Below are positions 56,240 to 64,000 of a stretch of 64,000 bases of DNA, one piece after another. Position numbers and translations under genes: made by a program. Each line of letters begins with the position of its first letter. Position 1 is the stretch's first letter. The stretch comes from an uncultured Celeribacter sp. (GTDB lineage Bacteria; Pseudomonadota; Alphaproteobacteria; Rhodobacterales; Rhodobacteraceae): positions 186,001 to 250,000 of the forward strand of contig NZ_OY780935.1 of NCBI RefSeq assembly GCF_963675965.1, written 5' to 3'. The notes beneath the pieces are model-generated. The model made no database searches and was not told the origin of the DNA. It was given only the letters and a program-made list of their open reading frames with translations.

Positions 56240-59020
56240 ATGGAAAAGAAAACTTTTGGGCGCGGTGGGCGTCTGACGAAATGGAAAGGCCGTGTGGCCA
56301 GTGTCGCGCCTGCAATGGTGTTTGCAATTGTTGCAGGGTCAGCAACAGCCGGGACATGTACGATTGACGATGGCGATCTGGTGAGCGGTAACAGCGCCAC
56401 TTGCGAGGGCAGTTTTTCGAATGAAACCTATAAAATGCCAGAAAACGAGACGGATGTTTCGCTGACGAATTACGGCGACTGGGTTTACTCTGGAGAGATC
56501 CTGGATAACGGAGAGATCATCGGTCCTAGCAAAGCGAGCCCCACAAGTAATTATGGCGGGATCTCAATTGTCAACAACGGATCAATTGTTTGGACGGATG
56601 CAAACCAGAGTTCTGTCGGCTTGGTTTCAAACAGGACCCCGTCCGCAATGGGGGCCTTCTATAAAACCCGGACAGAGGGGGTATCCTACACAAACAACGG
56701 GTCTATCGATGTAACCGCGGGCTCGGGGTCTGTCTTAAGCACTATCAGTGGGATTGGCGCAGTCGCGTACGCAGGCGACATTGTAGTCACAAATAGCGGC
56801 GAAATATCTTTGGATATTTCTCAGATGCAATCCGGATATGGCGCAGGCATGGTTGCTTGGGGAGGCGACACGGCGACACTTCAAAACAGCGGCACCATTT
56901 CTGTGGAAGCCGGATCACATTCGGCATCCGCTATAGACTATAGTGCCGGAGACATCGAAGGCGCGGCATATGCGATGGGGGATGCTTCTGTCGAGAACAC
57001 AGGCACCTTGACTGTGTCCGGTAGTGGGGCCGACCTGTATGGTGTGAGCTATTGGATCAACCCTGGTCAGGATGATTTGACAAGTTTGGAGTTCAACAAC
57101 TCCGGAACAATCACCGTTGAAAACACAACCGACGGGAATTCAGCTGGTGTCTTTTTGCAGAGTGCTGAGCCGGATGTGCCGCTGAAATTCAGCAACTCGG
57201 GAACGATTGAAAGCACGGACTATTCGCTTTTGGTTGCTTCGGGGACAGAGGCGGCGGTGAATGCTGAAAACACCGGCGCAATGATCGGGGATGTTCAGAC
57301 GCGGTCGGGTGATGACAGCTTCCTTCAGACCGGGGCGGGAAGCCTGACTGGTGAGATGCATCTTGGGGATGGCAGTGACACCGCCGAATTCGATGGCAGC
57401 GATCTCAGCACCATCACGGTTCTGGACGGTGGCGATGACGTTGCGACGGCAGACGGCTTCATCGACACGCTGACGTTGTCGAATGTGACCGCAACGCTGA
57501 GCGGCGCCAATGTCCTCAACTGGGAAACGGTTGAACTTGATGCCTCCGAGGTTTCTTTTTCCAATGGTGCGCTGACCACGGGCGAAGAAGACGGTTACGG
57601 CCTTTTCCTGAACTCCGGGACCACTCTGGACGTCTCCGGTGGCTTCGATCTGACGGGCAGCCTGACCAATGGTGCGCTTCTGACCGCCATGGATGACACG
57701 GCTGGGGATCAGATTGCTGTGTCGGGCAGCTACACCGGTGACGGCGGCACGATTGAGCTGGATGCGGAGCTTGGCGACGACAGTTCGGCGGCTGATACGC
57801 TGGAGGTTGCAGGCGATGTGACCGGGACCTCCTCGATCTATGTGAATGTCGTGGGCGGAACTGGTGCCGAAACCGATATGGGGATCCTGCTGGTTGACGT
57901 GTCCGGCACCTCTGCGGCGGATGCTTTCTCGCTGGCCAATGAGCTGGAGGCGGGTGCCTTCACCTATGGGCTGGAATACAGCAACCCCGACGACAGCTCG
58001 GATCAGAACTGGTATCTGCGCTCCACCGGCACCAGCGGTGGCGGTGCGGCCTTTGAAAGCGCGCCGGGCGTGCTCCTGGCCTTCTCGGAACTCTCGACGC
58101 TTGAGCAGCGTGTCGGTCAGCGCCAGTGGTGGGGTCGCGACAGCGAGGCCCGTGGTCCGCTGCAGCCCGCTGAAGGCGCGTGGATCCGCATGAATGCCAG
58201 CCAGTCGCACACCATGGCGGACAGCACCTCGGGTGCCGAGCTTGAGACCACCAAATGGCTGTTGCAGGCCGGTTGGGATGCGATGCTGAGCGAAAACGAC
58301 AACGGTCGCTGGGTTCTGGGCGGCTTTGTGCAGGCGGGGACGATCTCCTCGGATCTGACCACGGAGACCTCCAGCGCCAAGATCGACGGCACCGGCTTTG
58401 GTCTCGGGATCACCGGCACCTGGTATGGCAACTCGGGCACCTATGTCGACCTGCAGTCGCTGGTGTCGCTGACCCGCGCCGACTACAGCAGCGCGGTGGC
58501 GGGTGAGCTTGCCAATGATCAGGACGCGACCGCTCTGGCATTCTCTGCCGAAGTTGGACACCGCATGGCGGTGAGCGAACACACCGCCCTCGTGCCGCAA
58601 GCGCAGTTGAGCTACGCGCGGATCTGGGGTGGCGAGTTCACCGACAACCAGGGCACCGAGGTGGATCTGGGTACGAACGACAGCCTGATCGGGCGTCTGG
58701 GTCTGGCCTATGAGTATGAGTACAGCGAAGGCTGGCTCTTTGGCGACCGGGCGGCGGCTGGCCCGCAGCACCAGCGCGAGAAGGTCTATGCGATTGCCAA
58801 CATTCTGCATGACTTCTCGGATGACAGCTCTGTGAGCGTCGGCAGTGCGGATCTTGCCTCTTCGGGTCAGGATACCTGGGGTGAGATTGGCCTCGGTGGC
58901 TCAATGACCTGGGACGAAAACAAGGTCGTCTACACAGAGGGCAGTTACCGCCGTGCCTTCGATCAGGGGGATGACAACTGGGGCGCCTCGGTTGAGGTTG
59001 GCTTCCGTATGTCCTGGTAA
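56240..59020 (+). CDS. Prophage-remnant autotransporter A2, beta-helix passenger
   Basis: A 926-residue autotransporter. The first 30 residues and the last 540 are nearly the same as in A1 (31739), about 14 differences by eye in the shared C-terminal part. The passenger (about 35-390) is different: it is rich in N-x-G turns such as NNGSIDV, NSGEISL and ENTGTLTVSG, typical of a beta-helix. The barrel ends in FRMSW. An ATG at 56237 is an alternative start. It is the only intact gene of the decayed element, suggesting that it is kept by selection. Confidence 0.88.
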   Translation: MEKKTFGRGGRLTKWKGRVASVAPAMVFAIVAGSATAGTCTIDDGDLVSGNSATCEGSFSNETYKMPENETDVSLTNYGDWVYSGEILDNGEIIGPSKASPTSNYGGISIVNNGSIVWTDANQSSVGLVSNRTPSAMGAFYKTRTEGVSYTNNGSIDVTAGSGSVLSTISGIGAVAYAGDIVVTNSGEISLDISQMQSGYGAGMVAWGGDTATLQNSGTISVEAGSHSASAIDYSAGDIEGAAYAMGDASVENTGTLTVSGSGADLYGVSYWINPGQDDLTSLEFNNSGTITVENTTDGNSAGVFLQSAEPDVPLKFSNSGTIESTDYSLLVASGTEAAVNAENTGAMIGDVQTRSGDDSFLQTGAGSLTGEMHLGDGSDTAEFDGSDLSTITVLDGGDDVATADGFIDTLTLSNVTATLSGANVLNWETVELDASEVSFSNGALTTGEEDGYGLFLNSGTTLDVSGGFDLTGSLTNGALLTAMDDTAGDQIAVSGSYTGDGGTIELDAELGDDSSAADTLEVAGDVTGTSSIYVNVVGGTGAETDMGILLVDVSGTSAADAFSLANELEAGAFTYGLEYSNPDDSSDQNWYLRSTGTSGGGAAFESAPGVLLAFSELSTLEQRVGQRQWWGRDSEARGPLQPAEGAWIRMNASQSHTMADSTSGAELETTKWLLQAGWDAMLSENDNGRWVLGGFVQAGTISSDLTTETSSAKIDGTGFGLGITGTWYGNSGTYVDLQSLVSLTRADYSSAVAGELANDQDATALAFSAEVGHRMAVSEHTALVPQAQLSYARIWGGEFTDNQGTEVDLGTNDSLIGRLGLAYEYEYSEGWLFGDRAAAGPQHQREKVYAIANILHDFSDDSSVSVGSADLASSGQDTWGEIGLGGSMTWDENKVVYTEGSYRRAFDQGDDNWGASVEVGFRMSW

Positions 59021-59564
59021 ACTCGGTTGCCTCTCACCCCCAAAGGAAGGGGCCGGGTTTAGGCCGCGACGTATGCCCTCATGCGTCGCGGCCGCATTCT
59101 TGTAATGAAGCTCTCTTATGGGGTGGACTGGCAGATTTCTTTCGCTGGATCTTCTAGGTTAGATTTCTGTAATTGTATGATTTTAGGCGGGAAACCGCTG
59201 TTCTGATCTTAGGCCGAAGATGATGAGTTGAGCGCCTGAAGACGGTTCGGTACCGTTTGGTTTACAGCATGAACTCATGAAACGGTTCATATACATCTTT
59301 GTGTCAATGCGCGGTGGACCCTCAACTTTGTGTGTTGGCAAGACGGATAGTTCAGCTCCCCCCATAAGCTGGACTAGGGCACGGCAAAACCACACTTTTG
59401 CCGTGCCCAAACTCTCCAACAGCACCCCTTTGGCCATGTTTTTGAAAAAAGTTTCATTCTGGGACTTCGCACGCGTGGTTGGCTGCTTGTATAGGTGACT
59501 CCATCATCAGGAATTGCGCCCTCCGGAAACGGTTGGGCGTTTTTTGTTGGGAGATCTTACTCAG
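59021..59564. other. Structured gap after autotransporter A2
   Basis: No gene seen. The 12-bp hairpin, the GGGCACGGCAA/TTGCCGTGCCC hairpin (near 59387-59418) and the GAAA-loop terminator of the first copy recur here. Compared with the first copy there are 191 extra bases, 59122-59312, bounded by GGTGGAC at both ends. Confidence 0.5.
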
Positions 59565-59789
59565 ATGACGCGGCGTTTGATCTGTGTGGAACGCGGGTGT
59601 GAGGATCTGGCGGAGCTGGGTGGCAATCGCTTTGCGCGGCATGCCGAGGCGCAGGTGCGAAGGGTAGCAGAAAGCAAGGCGCGGGCACAGATGGGCACGC
59701 AAGCTGCGGCTTGGCGTAAACGCCTGAACGAAACGGCGCGGTTTGCCGGACGCAGCGGGGATTTCGTGTTCAGCTGGAGGCCTGCATGA
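59565..59789 (+). pseudogene. HNH start fused to DUF3168 end
   Basis: The first 52 codons match the HNH gene (34735) and the last 22 the end of the DUF3168 gene (42358), in frame. The joint is at AAC (59719-59721), shared by 34889-34891 and 42686-42688. A 74-residue frame remains, without the HNH core. Confidence 0.85.
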
Positions 59790-60044
59790 TGAAATTCGAG
59801 TTCCATGGGGGGCAAGGATCTGGAATCGGCACTGGCCCAACTGTCGCGGACGCAACGCAAAGCAGTGGCGCGGTGGATGTTGAAGCGTGCAGGTCAGATC
59901 TTCGCAGATCGCGCCAATGCTCTGGCTCCGCGCGGGGGCGGCATGCCGCATCTGGCGGGATCCTATGGCGCGGCGACAACGGTCAACAAGCGCAACCGCA
60001 AGGAGGCCATTCTACAATACCCAACGCCGCCATCCTTTCCTTGA
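59786..60044 (+). pseudogene. Frameshifted, truncated gp10-like gene
   Basis: Matches the gene at 42753 up to 42974, but an extra G in a run near 59806 shifts the frame, and the homology stops at 60008, after which unrelated sequence follows. Confidence 0.85.
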
Positions 60045-60371
60045 GCATAAGCATCGAACGCCGAGGGCGGCATATTGGCTCGGAAGGGCTAGAAAATTGG
60101 CGGCATGACCCGAAGGGCAACGAAGCAAAACTTAAACCGGATACACCTTAGAGACGCTGCCAAGCTGTCCAGAAAACTGGGACCATATCAGGATATTCAT
60201 TGTGCCACACCGGTCCGCGCGGGGTGAATGATTGTTTGTCTTCGCTTAGAGCAGCAGTAAACTTTGACATATCGGTGATTGAAAGTGGGAAATATTCACG
60301 AAATGTTCATGCTTTTTGGGGTTGCCTGAAACTCCCAAATTTTCACATAAGTTTTTGCTTTTATTAGATTT
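60045..60371. other. Gap without supported gene
   Basis: A 327-base stretch between the phage remnant and tRNA-Ile, AT-richer toward its right end. The part near 60150-60185 (ctgtccagaaaactgggacc) recalls IS3-type ends, but no transposase frame is seen. Confidence 0.3.
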
Positions 60372-60448
60372 TGGTAGGCCCGGCAGGACTTGAACCCGCA
60401 ACCAAAGCGTTATGAGCGCTCTGCTCTAACCAATTGAGCTACAGGCCC
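60372..60448 (-). tRNA. tRNA-Ile2 (anticodon CAT)
   Basis: Read on the reverse strand: acceptor GGGCCTG/CGGGCCT (two G-U pairs), D stem GCTC/GAGC, anticodon stem GAGCG/CGCTT around CTCATAA, T stem GCGGG/CCTGC, discriminator A and CCA. The CAT anticodon with the CTCATAA..CGCTTGGT context resembles E. coli ileX, whose C34 is changed to lysidine to read AUA. Elongator tRNA-Met is the alternative but fits less well. Confidence 0.85.
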
Positions 60449-60545
60449 CTACCTGCGCCTTGATTATTGTGCCGAATGCGGCGGGTCAAGTAGAACTCGG
60501 CCGGTTGCGTTCGGGGCGCTCTTTCTCTTTTCAACGCCGGTCAAA

Positions 60546-60579
60546 CCGCGTAAACGGGCGTCACACAGAGTTTACGCGG
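60546..60579 (+). promoter_or_regulatory. Inverted repeat upstream of purM
   Basis: CCGCGTAAAC (60546-60555) and GTTTACGCGG (60570-60579) are perfect 10-bp arms, 14 bases apart, ending 12 bases before the purM ATG. It could be a regulator site or an mRNA hairpin near the RBS. Confidence 0.5.
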
Positions 60580-60591
60580 GGAGCCTTGGCC

Positions 60592-61638
60592 ATGGCACAA
60601 GGGAAGAACGGTCTGACATACGCTGATGCGGGCGTTGACATCGATGCAGGTAATGCGCTGGTGGAGCGTATCAAACCAGCCGCCAAGAAGACGGTTCGAC
60701 CGGGTGCGATGGCCGGGCTGGGTGGTTTCGGCGCGCTGTTTGATCTCAAGGCCGCAGGTTATGAAGATCCCATTCTGGTGGCGGCGACCGATGGCGTCGG
60801 CACCAAGCTGCGGATTGCCATCGACACTGACAATGTCGCCACCGTCGGCATCGATCTGGTGGCCATGTGCGTCAACGATCTGGTGTGCCAGGGGGCTGAG
60901 CCTCTGTTTTTCCTCGACTATTTCGCGACCGGCAAGCTCAAGCTCGACAATGCGGCGGCGGTGATCGAAGGCATCGCCCAGGGCTGTGCAGACAGCGGTT
61001 GTGCGCTGATCGGTGGCGAAACCGCCGAGATGCCGGGCATGTATGAAGACGGCGACTTTGACCTTGCCGGTTTCGCCGTAGGGGCGATGGAGCGCGGCAC
61101 GGATTTGCCCGCAGGGGTCACCGAGGGGGACGTGCTGCTGGGGCTGGCGTCCAACGGGGTGCATTCCAACGGCTATTCGCTGGTGCGCAAGACGGTTGAT
61201 GTGTCGGGGTTCCGCTGGACCGATATCGCGCCGTTTTCCGACAACACGCTGGGGGAAGAGCTGCTCAAGCCGACGCGTCTCTATGTCAAACAGGTGCTCA
61301 AGGCGATCCGGGCTGGCGGCGTGCACGCGCTGGCGCATATCACCGGGGGCGGGCTAACCGAAAACCTGCCACGCGTTCTGCCGACCGGTATGGGGGCGGA
61401 CATCGACCTGACCTCCTGGACCCTGCCGCCAGTGTTCAAATGGCTGACCGACACCGCCGGGCTGAGCCAGCATGAGCTGCTCAAAACCTACAATGCCGGT
61501 ATCGGCATGGTGGTGGTCTGCGCCGCCGATCAGGCCGAGGCGCTTACCGCCTTGCTCGAAGGCGAGGGAGAGACCGTTTATCGGCTGGGCACCGTGACCA
61601 CGGGCAATGGCGTCACCTATCAGGGGGCGCTGTCGTGA
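60592..61638 (+). CDS. purM: Phosphoribosylformylglycinamidine cyclo-ligase
   Basis: PurM (AIR synthetase) closes the imidazole ring in purine synthesis, using ATP. The 348-residue protein shows GLTYADAGVDIDAGNALVER, the phosphate loop DGVGTKLRIA, DLVCQGAEPLFFLDYFATGK and GGGLTENLPRVLP, all conserved. The ATG at 60592 fits the family start although the frame is open from 60460. Its stop overlaps the purN GTG. Confidence 0.97.
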   Translation: MAQGKNGLTYADAGVDIDAGNALVERIKPAAKKTVRPGAMAGLGGFGALFDLKAAGYEDPILVAATDGVGTKLRIAIDTDNVATVGIDLVAMCVNDLVCQGAEPLFFLDYFATGKLKLDNAAAVIEGIAQGCADSGCALIGGETAEMPGMYEDGDFDLAGFAVGAMERGTDLPAGVTEGDVLLGLASNGVHSNGYSLVRKTVDVSGFRWTDIAPFSDNTLGEELLKPTRLYVKQVLKAIRAGGVHALAHITGGGLTENLPRVLPTGMGADIDLTSWTLPPVFKWLTDTAGLSQHELLKTYNAGIGMVVVCAADQAEALTALLEGEGETVYRLGTVTTGNGVTYQGALS

Positions 61639-62234
61639 CACAGGCCGCGCAAAAGGTGGCCATCCTCCTGTCGGGGGGCGGTTCCAACATGGTGGCTTTG
61701 GCAGAATCGATGACCGGGGATCACCCGGCGCGCCCCTGTCTAGTGCTGTCGAATGTGCCGGGAGCCGGGGGGCTGTCAAAGGCCGCCGATATGGGCATCC
61801 CGACGGTTGCGATGGATCATCGCGACTTCAAAGGGGATCGCGAAGCCTTTGAGGAAAAGCTGATTGCCGAGATCGACGCCTATGCGCCCGACATTATCGC
61901 CCTGGCCGGGTTCATGCGCATTTTGACACCAAAGTTCATCACCCATTATGCTGGGCGGATGCTCAATATTCACCCCTCGCTTTTGCCCAAATACAAAGGG
62001 CTGCACACCCATCAACGCGCCATTGAGGCCGGAGACACCGAGGGCGGTTGTTCCGTTCACGAGGTCACGGCTGAGCTTGATGGCGGGCCCATCCTTGGAC
62101 AGGCGCGGGTGCCGATCCTGCCCGGCGATACCTCGGACGATCTGGCGGCGCGGGTTCTTGTGCAGGAGCACCGGCTCTATCCGGCGGTGCTGCGGCGCTT
62201 TGCCGAAGGGGACCGGACAGCTTTGACGCTCTGA
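61635..62234 (+). CDS. purN: Phosphoribosylglycinamide formyltransferase
   Basis: PurN transfers a formyl group from 10-formyl-THF to GAR. In the 199-residue protein LLSGGGSNMVAL is the phosphate loop, LNIHPSLLPKYKGLHTHQRA carries the catalytic N and H, and SVHEVTAELDGGPILGQ the catalytic D. The start is GTG at 61635, overlapping the purM stop, so the two consecutive-pathway enzymes are translationally linked. Confidence 0.96.
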   Translation: MTQAAQKVAILLSGGGSNMVALAESMTGDHPARPCLVLSNVPGAGGLSKAADMGIPTVAMDHRDFKGDREAFEEKLIAEIDAYAPDIIALAGFMRILTPKFITHYAGRMLNIHPSLLPKYKGLHTHQRAIEAGDTEGGCSVHEVTAELDGGPILGQARVPILPGDTSDDLAARVLVQEHRLYPAVLRRFAEGDRTALTL

Positions 62235-62302
62235 GGCAATCTGTCACGCAGCTGTGAGAGATTTCGGCGGAAAAGCAGGATGAATTCTCATCCGCGAAAC
62301 AT

Positions 62303-62322
62303 ATATTCTGCATATAGAATAT
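62303..62322 (+). promoter_or_regulatory. ATTC-N8-GAAT palindrome before the DsrE-like gene
   Basis: ATATTCT (62303-62309), six bases, AGAATAT (62316-62322): perfect arms containing ATTC-N8-GAAT. From memory this is the form of site bound by the persulfide-responsive ArsR-type repressors SqrR/BigR. It lies 45 bases before the start of a DsrE-family gene. Confidence 0.5.
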
Positions 62323-62367
62323 GAACGAGTCTCAGATCGAGGCCCGCGTTTCGCGAAAGGACATCCC

Positions 62368-62739
62368 ATGCAAACCGCTGATTTCGTCGCTACGATTTTT
62401 GACGGACATTCCAACCCCGGAAAAGTCACCGTGGCCTTCACCATGGCGCTGAACGCACTCAAAATGGGGCACAGTGCCATCGTTCTTTTGATGGTCGAAG
62501 GTGTCGAACTGGGCAAACCGGGGGCGACCGCAGACATGGACATCGGCAAACCCTTTGGGCCGGTGGCAGATCTGTTGGCAGCATATCGCGAAGCGGGTGG
62601 CCGCATCGGGATCTGCGGGGCCTGCATGATCCACAACGGCTTTAGCGCCGAAGAGATGGACCCGGACTATGAAATCATCACCGCGCCGGATGTAGTCACA
62701 CTGATGATGGAAGCCAAGGGGACTTTGCCGATCACTTGA
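62368..62739 (+). CDS. DsrE-family sulfur-relay-like protein
   Basis: A 123-residue DsrE/TusD-like protein. The N-terminal strand and helix (ATIFDGHSNPGKVTVAFTMA), LLMVEGVELGKPG and the C83-GA-C86 pair in GICGACMIHNGF fit the family, whose members carry sulfur on a cysteine. The gene stands alone with its own leader and a palindromic site in front; AAAGGA lies before the ATG. A role in sulfide or persulfide handling is inferred. Confidence 0.75.
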   Translation: MQTADFVATIFDGHSNPGKVTVAFTMALNALKMGHSAIVLLMVEGVELGKPGATADMDIGKPFGPVADLLAAYREAGGRIGICGACMIHNGFSAEEMDPDYEIITAPDVVTLMMEAKGTLPIT

Positions 62740-62901
62740 TCGTGGGGCAACTGCTGCCCGTGCTGCAAAGGGACAGGGCGTGGGGCGCGCTGGAAACGGG
62801 GGGCGGGGCAACCGGCCCCCTTTGTTCTTTTCTTTCGGCGAAAATCTGCGTATCAAAACCCAATCGGCGGGATGACCCCGCGACGCAGGTAAGAAAACTA
62901 T

Positions 62902-64000
62902 ATGATCACCATCACGACGACCGAAGGCCTTGCAGCCTTCTGCACACGCGCCAAAGACCATCCCTATGTGACGGTCGACACCGAATTCCTTCGCGAACGG
63001 ACCTATTATTCGAAACTGTGCCTTGTTCAGCTTGCCGTACCCGGCGAGGCTGAAGAGGATGCGGTTCTGGTGGATCCGCTGGCCAAGGACATCGATCTGG
63101 CACCGCTTTACGAGTTGTTTCAGGATGGCAGCGTGGTCAAGGTGTTCCATGCCGCCCGTCAGGATCTGGAAATCTTCTTCATTCAGGGCGGGGTGATCCC
63201 GAGGCCGCTGTTCGATACTCAGGTCGCGGCCATGGTTTGCGGCTTTGGTGAACAGGTCGGATATGAAACTCTGGTGCGCAAGATCGCCAAGGAAAGCCTT
63301 GATAAGACATCGCGTTTCACCGACTGGTCGCGGCGTCCTCTGACCAAGGCACAGGAAAACTATGCCATTGCCGATGTGACGCACCTGCGGCGGATCTATG
63401 AATATCTGCGCGATGAGATCAAACGCGAGGGCCGGGAAAAATGGGTGGCCGAGGAGATGGAAGTTCTTCTGTCGCCCGATACCTATGTGGTGGAACCCGA
63501 AACCGCGTGGCAACGTGTGAAAACGCGTACGAACTCCGGGAAATTTCTGGCTGCGGTCAAGGAGCTGGCGGCCTTTCGCGAAGCCTATGCGCAGTCACGC
63601 GATGTGCCGCGCAACCGGGTCTATAAGGACGATGCGCTGATGGAGCTGGCCTCTACGAAACCGCGCACCTTGCAGGATCTGTCACGGTCACGGTTGTTGC
63701 TGCGCGAAGCCCGCAAGGGTGAGATTGCGGACGGTATTTTGCGCGCCATTGAGAAGGCCGCGAATTACGCGCCAGGCGACATGCCAAAACCGGACACTTC
63801 GAAAGACAAACTGCAGGTGAACCCGGCGCTGGCCGATATGCTGCGTGTGCTTCTCAAGGCCAAGTCGGATCGCTTCAACGTCGCAGCCAAGATGATCGCT
63901 TCGGCCTCTGATCTGGATATGATTGCTGCTGGCCAGCGGGATTTGCCGGCGCTCAAGGGCTGGCGCTCTGAGGTGTTCGGTGTCGATGCGCTGCGTCTGT
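62902..64000 (+). CDS. rnd: Ribonuclease D, 3' end outside window
   Basis: A DEDD-type 3'-5' exonuclease that trims tRNA precursors. DTEFLRERTYYSKLCLVQ gives D26 and E28, FHAARQDLEIFF the second aspartate and YAIADVTHLRRIYEYL the third block. An HRDC domain follows (from about 210). The 366 codons present suggest that only some 20 are missing. Just before it the 3' end of the DsrE gene lies 160 bases away. Confidence 0.93.
   Translation, partial: MITITTTEGLAAFCTRAKDHPYVTVDTEFLRERTYYSKLCLVQLAVPGEAEEDAVLVDPLAKDIDLAPLYELFQDGSVVKVFHAARQDLEIFFIQGGVIPRPLFDTQVAAMVCGFGEQVGYETLVRKIAKESLDKTSRFTDWSRRPLTKAQENYAIADVTHLRRIYEYLRDEIKREGREKWVAEEMEVLLSPDTYVVEPETAWQRVKTRTNSGKFLAAVKELAAFREAYAQSRDVPRNRVYKDDALMELASTKPRTLQDLSRSRLLLREARKGEIADGILRAIEKAANYAPGDMPKPDTSKDKLQVNPALADMLRVLLKAKSDRFNVAAKMIASASDLDMIAAGQRDLPALKGWRSEVFGVDALRL

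Larger units (their letters stand above)
55081..60008. mobile_element. Remnant of a second, related prophage
   Basis: Beyond attR, 55606-59721 matches 31109-34891, and 59719-60008 matches 42686-42974. Between these the phage late genes are lost (about 7.8 kb). All visible genes are broken except the autotransporter. Nucleotide differences are scattered, so this is a separate, older related element rather than a fresh tandem copy. Confidence 0.75.

Noticed and set aside
57140..58810. Reverse open frame of 556 codons inside autotransporter A2
   Set aside because: Antisense to an intact autotransporter; a similar shadow occurs opposite A1; no RBS or motif.
60045..60371. IS3-type insertion sequence remnant
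   Set aside because: Only a vague likeness of a short end sequence; no transposase frame or inverted repeats seen.

Overview
The window looks like a chromosomal segment of a marine-type Rhodobacterales bacterium (Rhodobacteraceae/Roseobacteraceae). The evidence is the gene content and order: L21 with a C-terminal helix-hairpin-helix extension, L27, ObgE and ProBA in a row; a ChpT phosphotransferase next to a DUF3553 gene; an ornithine-lipid acyltransferase pair; and a long suf cluster headed by an IscR with a single cysteine. All assignments come from reading motifs by eye; no database search was run.

Left host block (1-24225). The end of a DUF2059 gene is followed by rplU-rpmA, two GNAT acetyltransferases, obgE-proB-proA (overlapping), chpT (reverse strand), a DUF3553 gene, olsB-olsA, a ThiE-like gene, a TrmJ-type RNA methyltransferase, ctaA, an M32 carboxypeptidase, a PaaI thioesterase, and a reverse-strand trio (tandem-HD protein, small DUF protein, alpha/beta hydrolase). 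The Fe-S assembly cluster follows: iscR, a NifS/IscS-like desulfurase, sufB, three small genes, sufC, sufD, a YIP1-like gene and sufS. A perfect palindrome overlaps its likely promoter. The block ends in tRNA-Arg(CCG).

Prophage (24226-55080). A 46-bp direct repeat of the tRNA 3' half (24180-24225 and 55035-55080) bounds an HK97-like siphophage prophage of about 31 kb. A leftward early operon of nested small genes ends in a tyrosine integrase. An XRE repressor and a Cro-like gene face each other across ATCC-N9-GGAT operators. Rightward early genes surround an iteron-like block. A type V autotransporter (31739-34381) sits between the early and late genes. The late operon runs HNH, terminase, portal, S49 protease, capsid, connectors, tail tube, a frameshifted tail chaperone, tape measure, two tail-tip genes and lysis genes. 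The right arm carries accessory genes, a second kind of autotransporter (52030-53691, reverse) and a headless copy of its 3' end.

Degenerate second element (55081-60008). Beside the right att site lies the 3' end of a serine recombinase, then a decayed copy of the same type of prophage. Only its autotransporter (56240-59020) is intact. It shares signal region, leader and barrel with the first autotransporter but carries an unrelated passenger. The HNH and tail genes are collapsed together by a deletion of about 7.8 kb.

Right host block (60372-64000). tRNA-Ile2(CAT) on the reverse strand, purM-purN, a DsrE-like gene behind an ATTC-N8-GAAT palindrome, and a ribonuclease D gene cut by the window edge.

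The most unusual theme is prophage-borne surface display: two autotransporter families, each present twice, with conserved export parts and exchanged or lost passengers.
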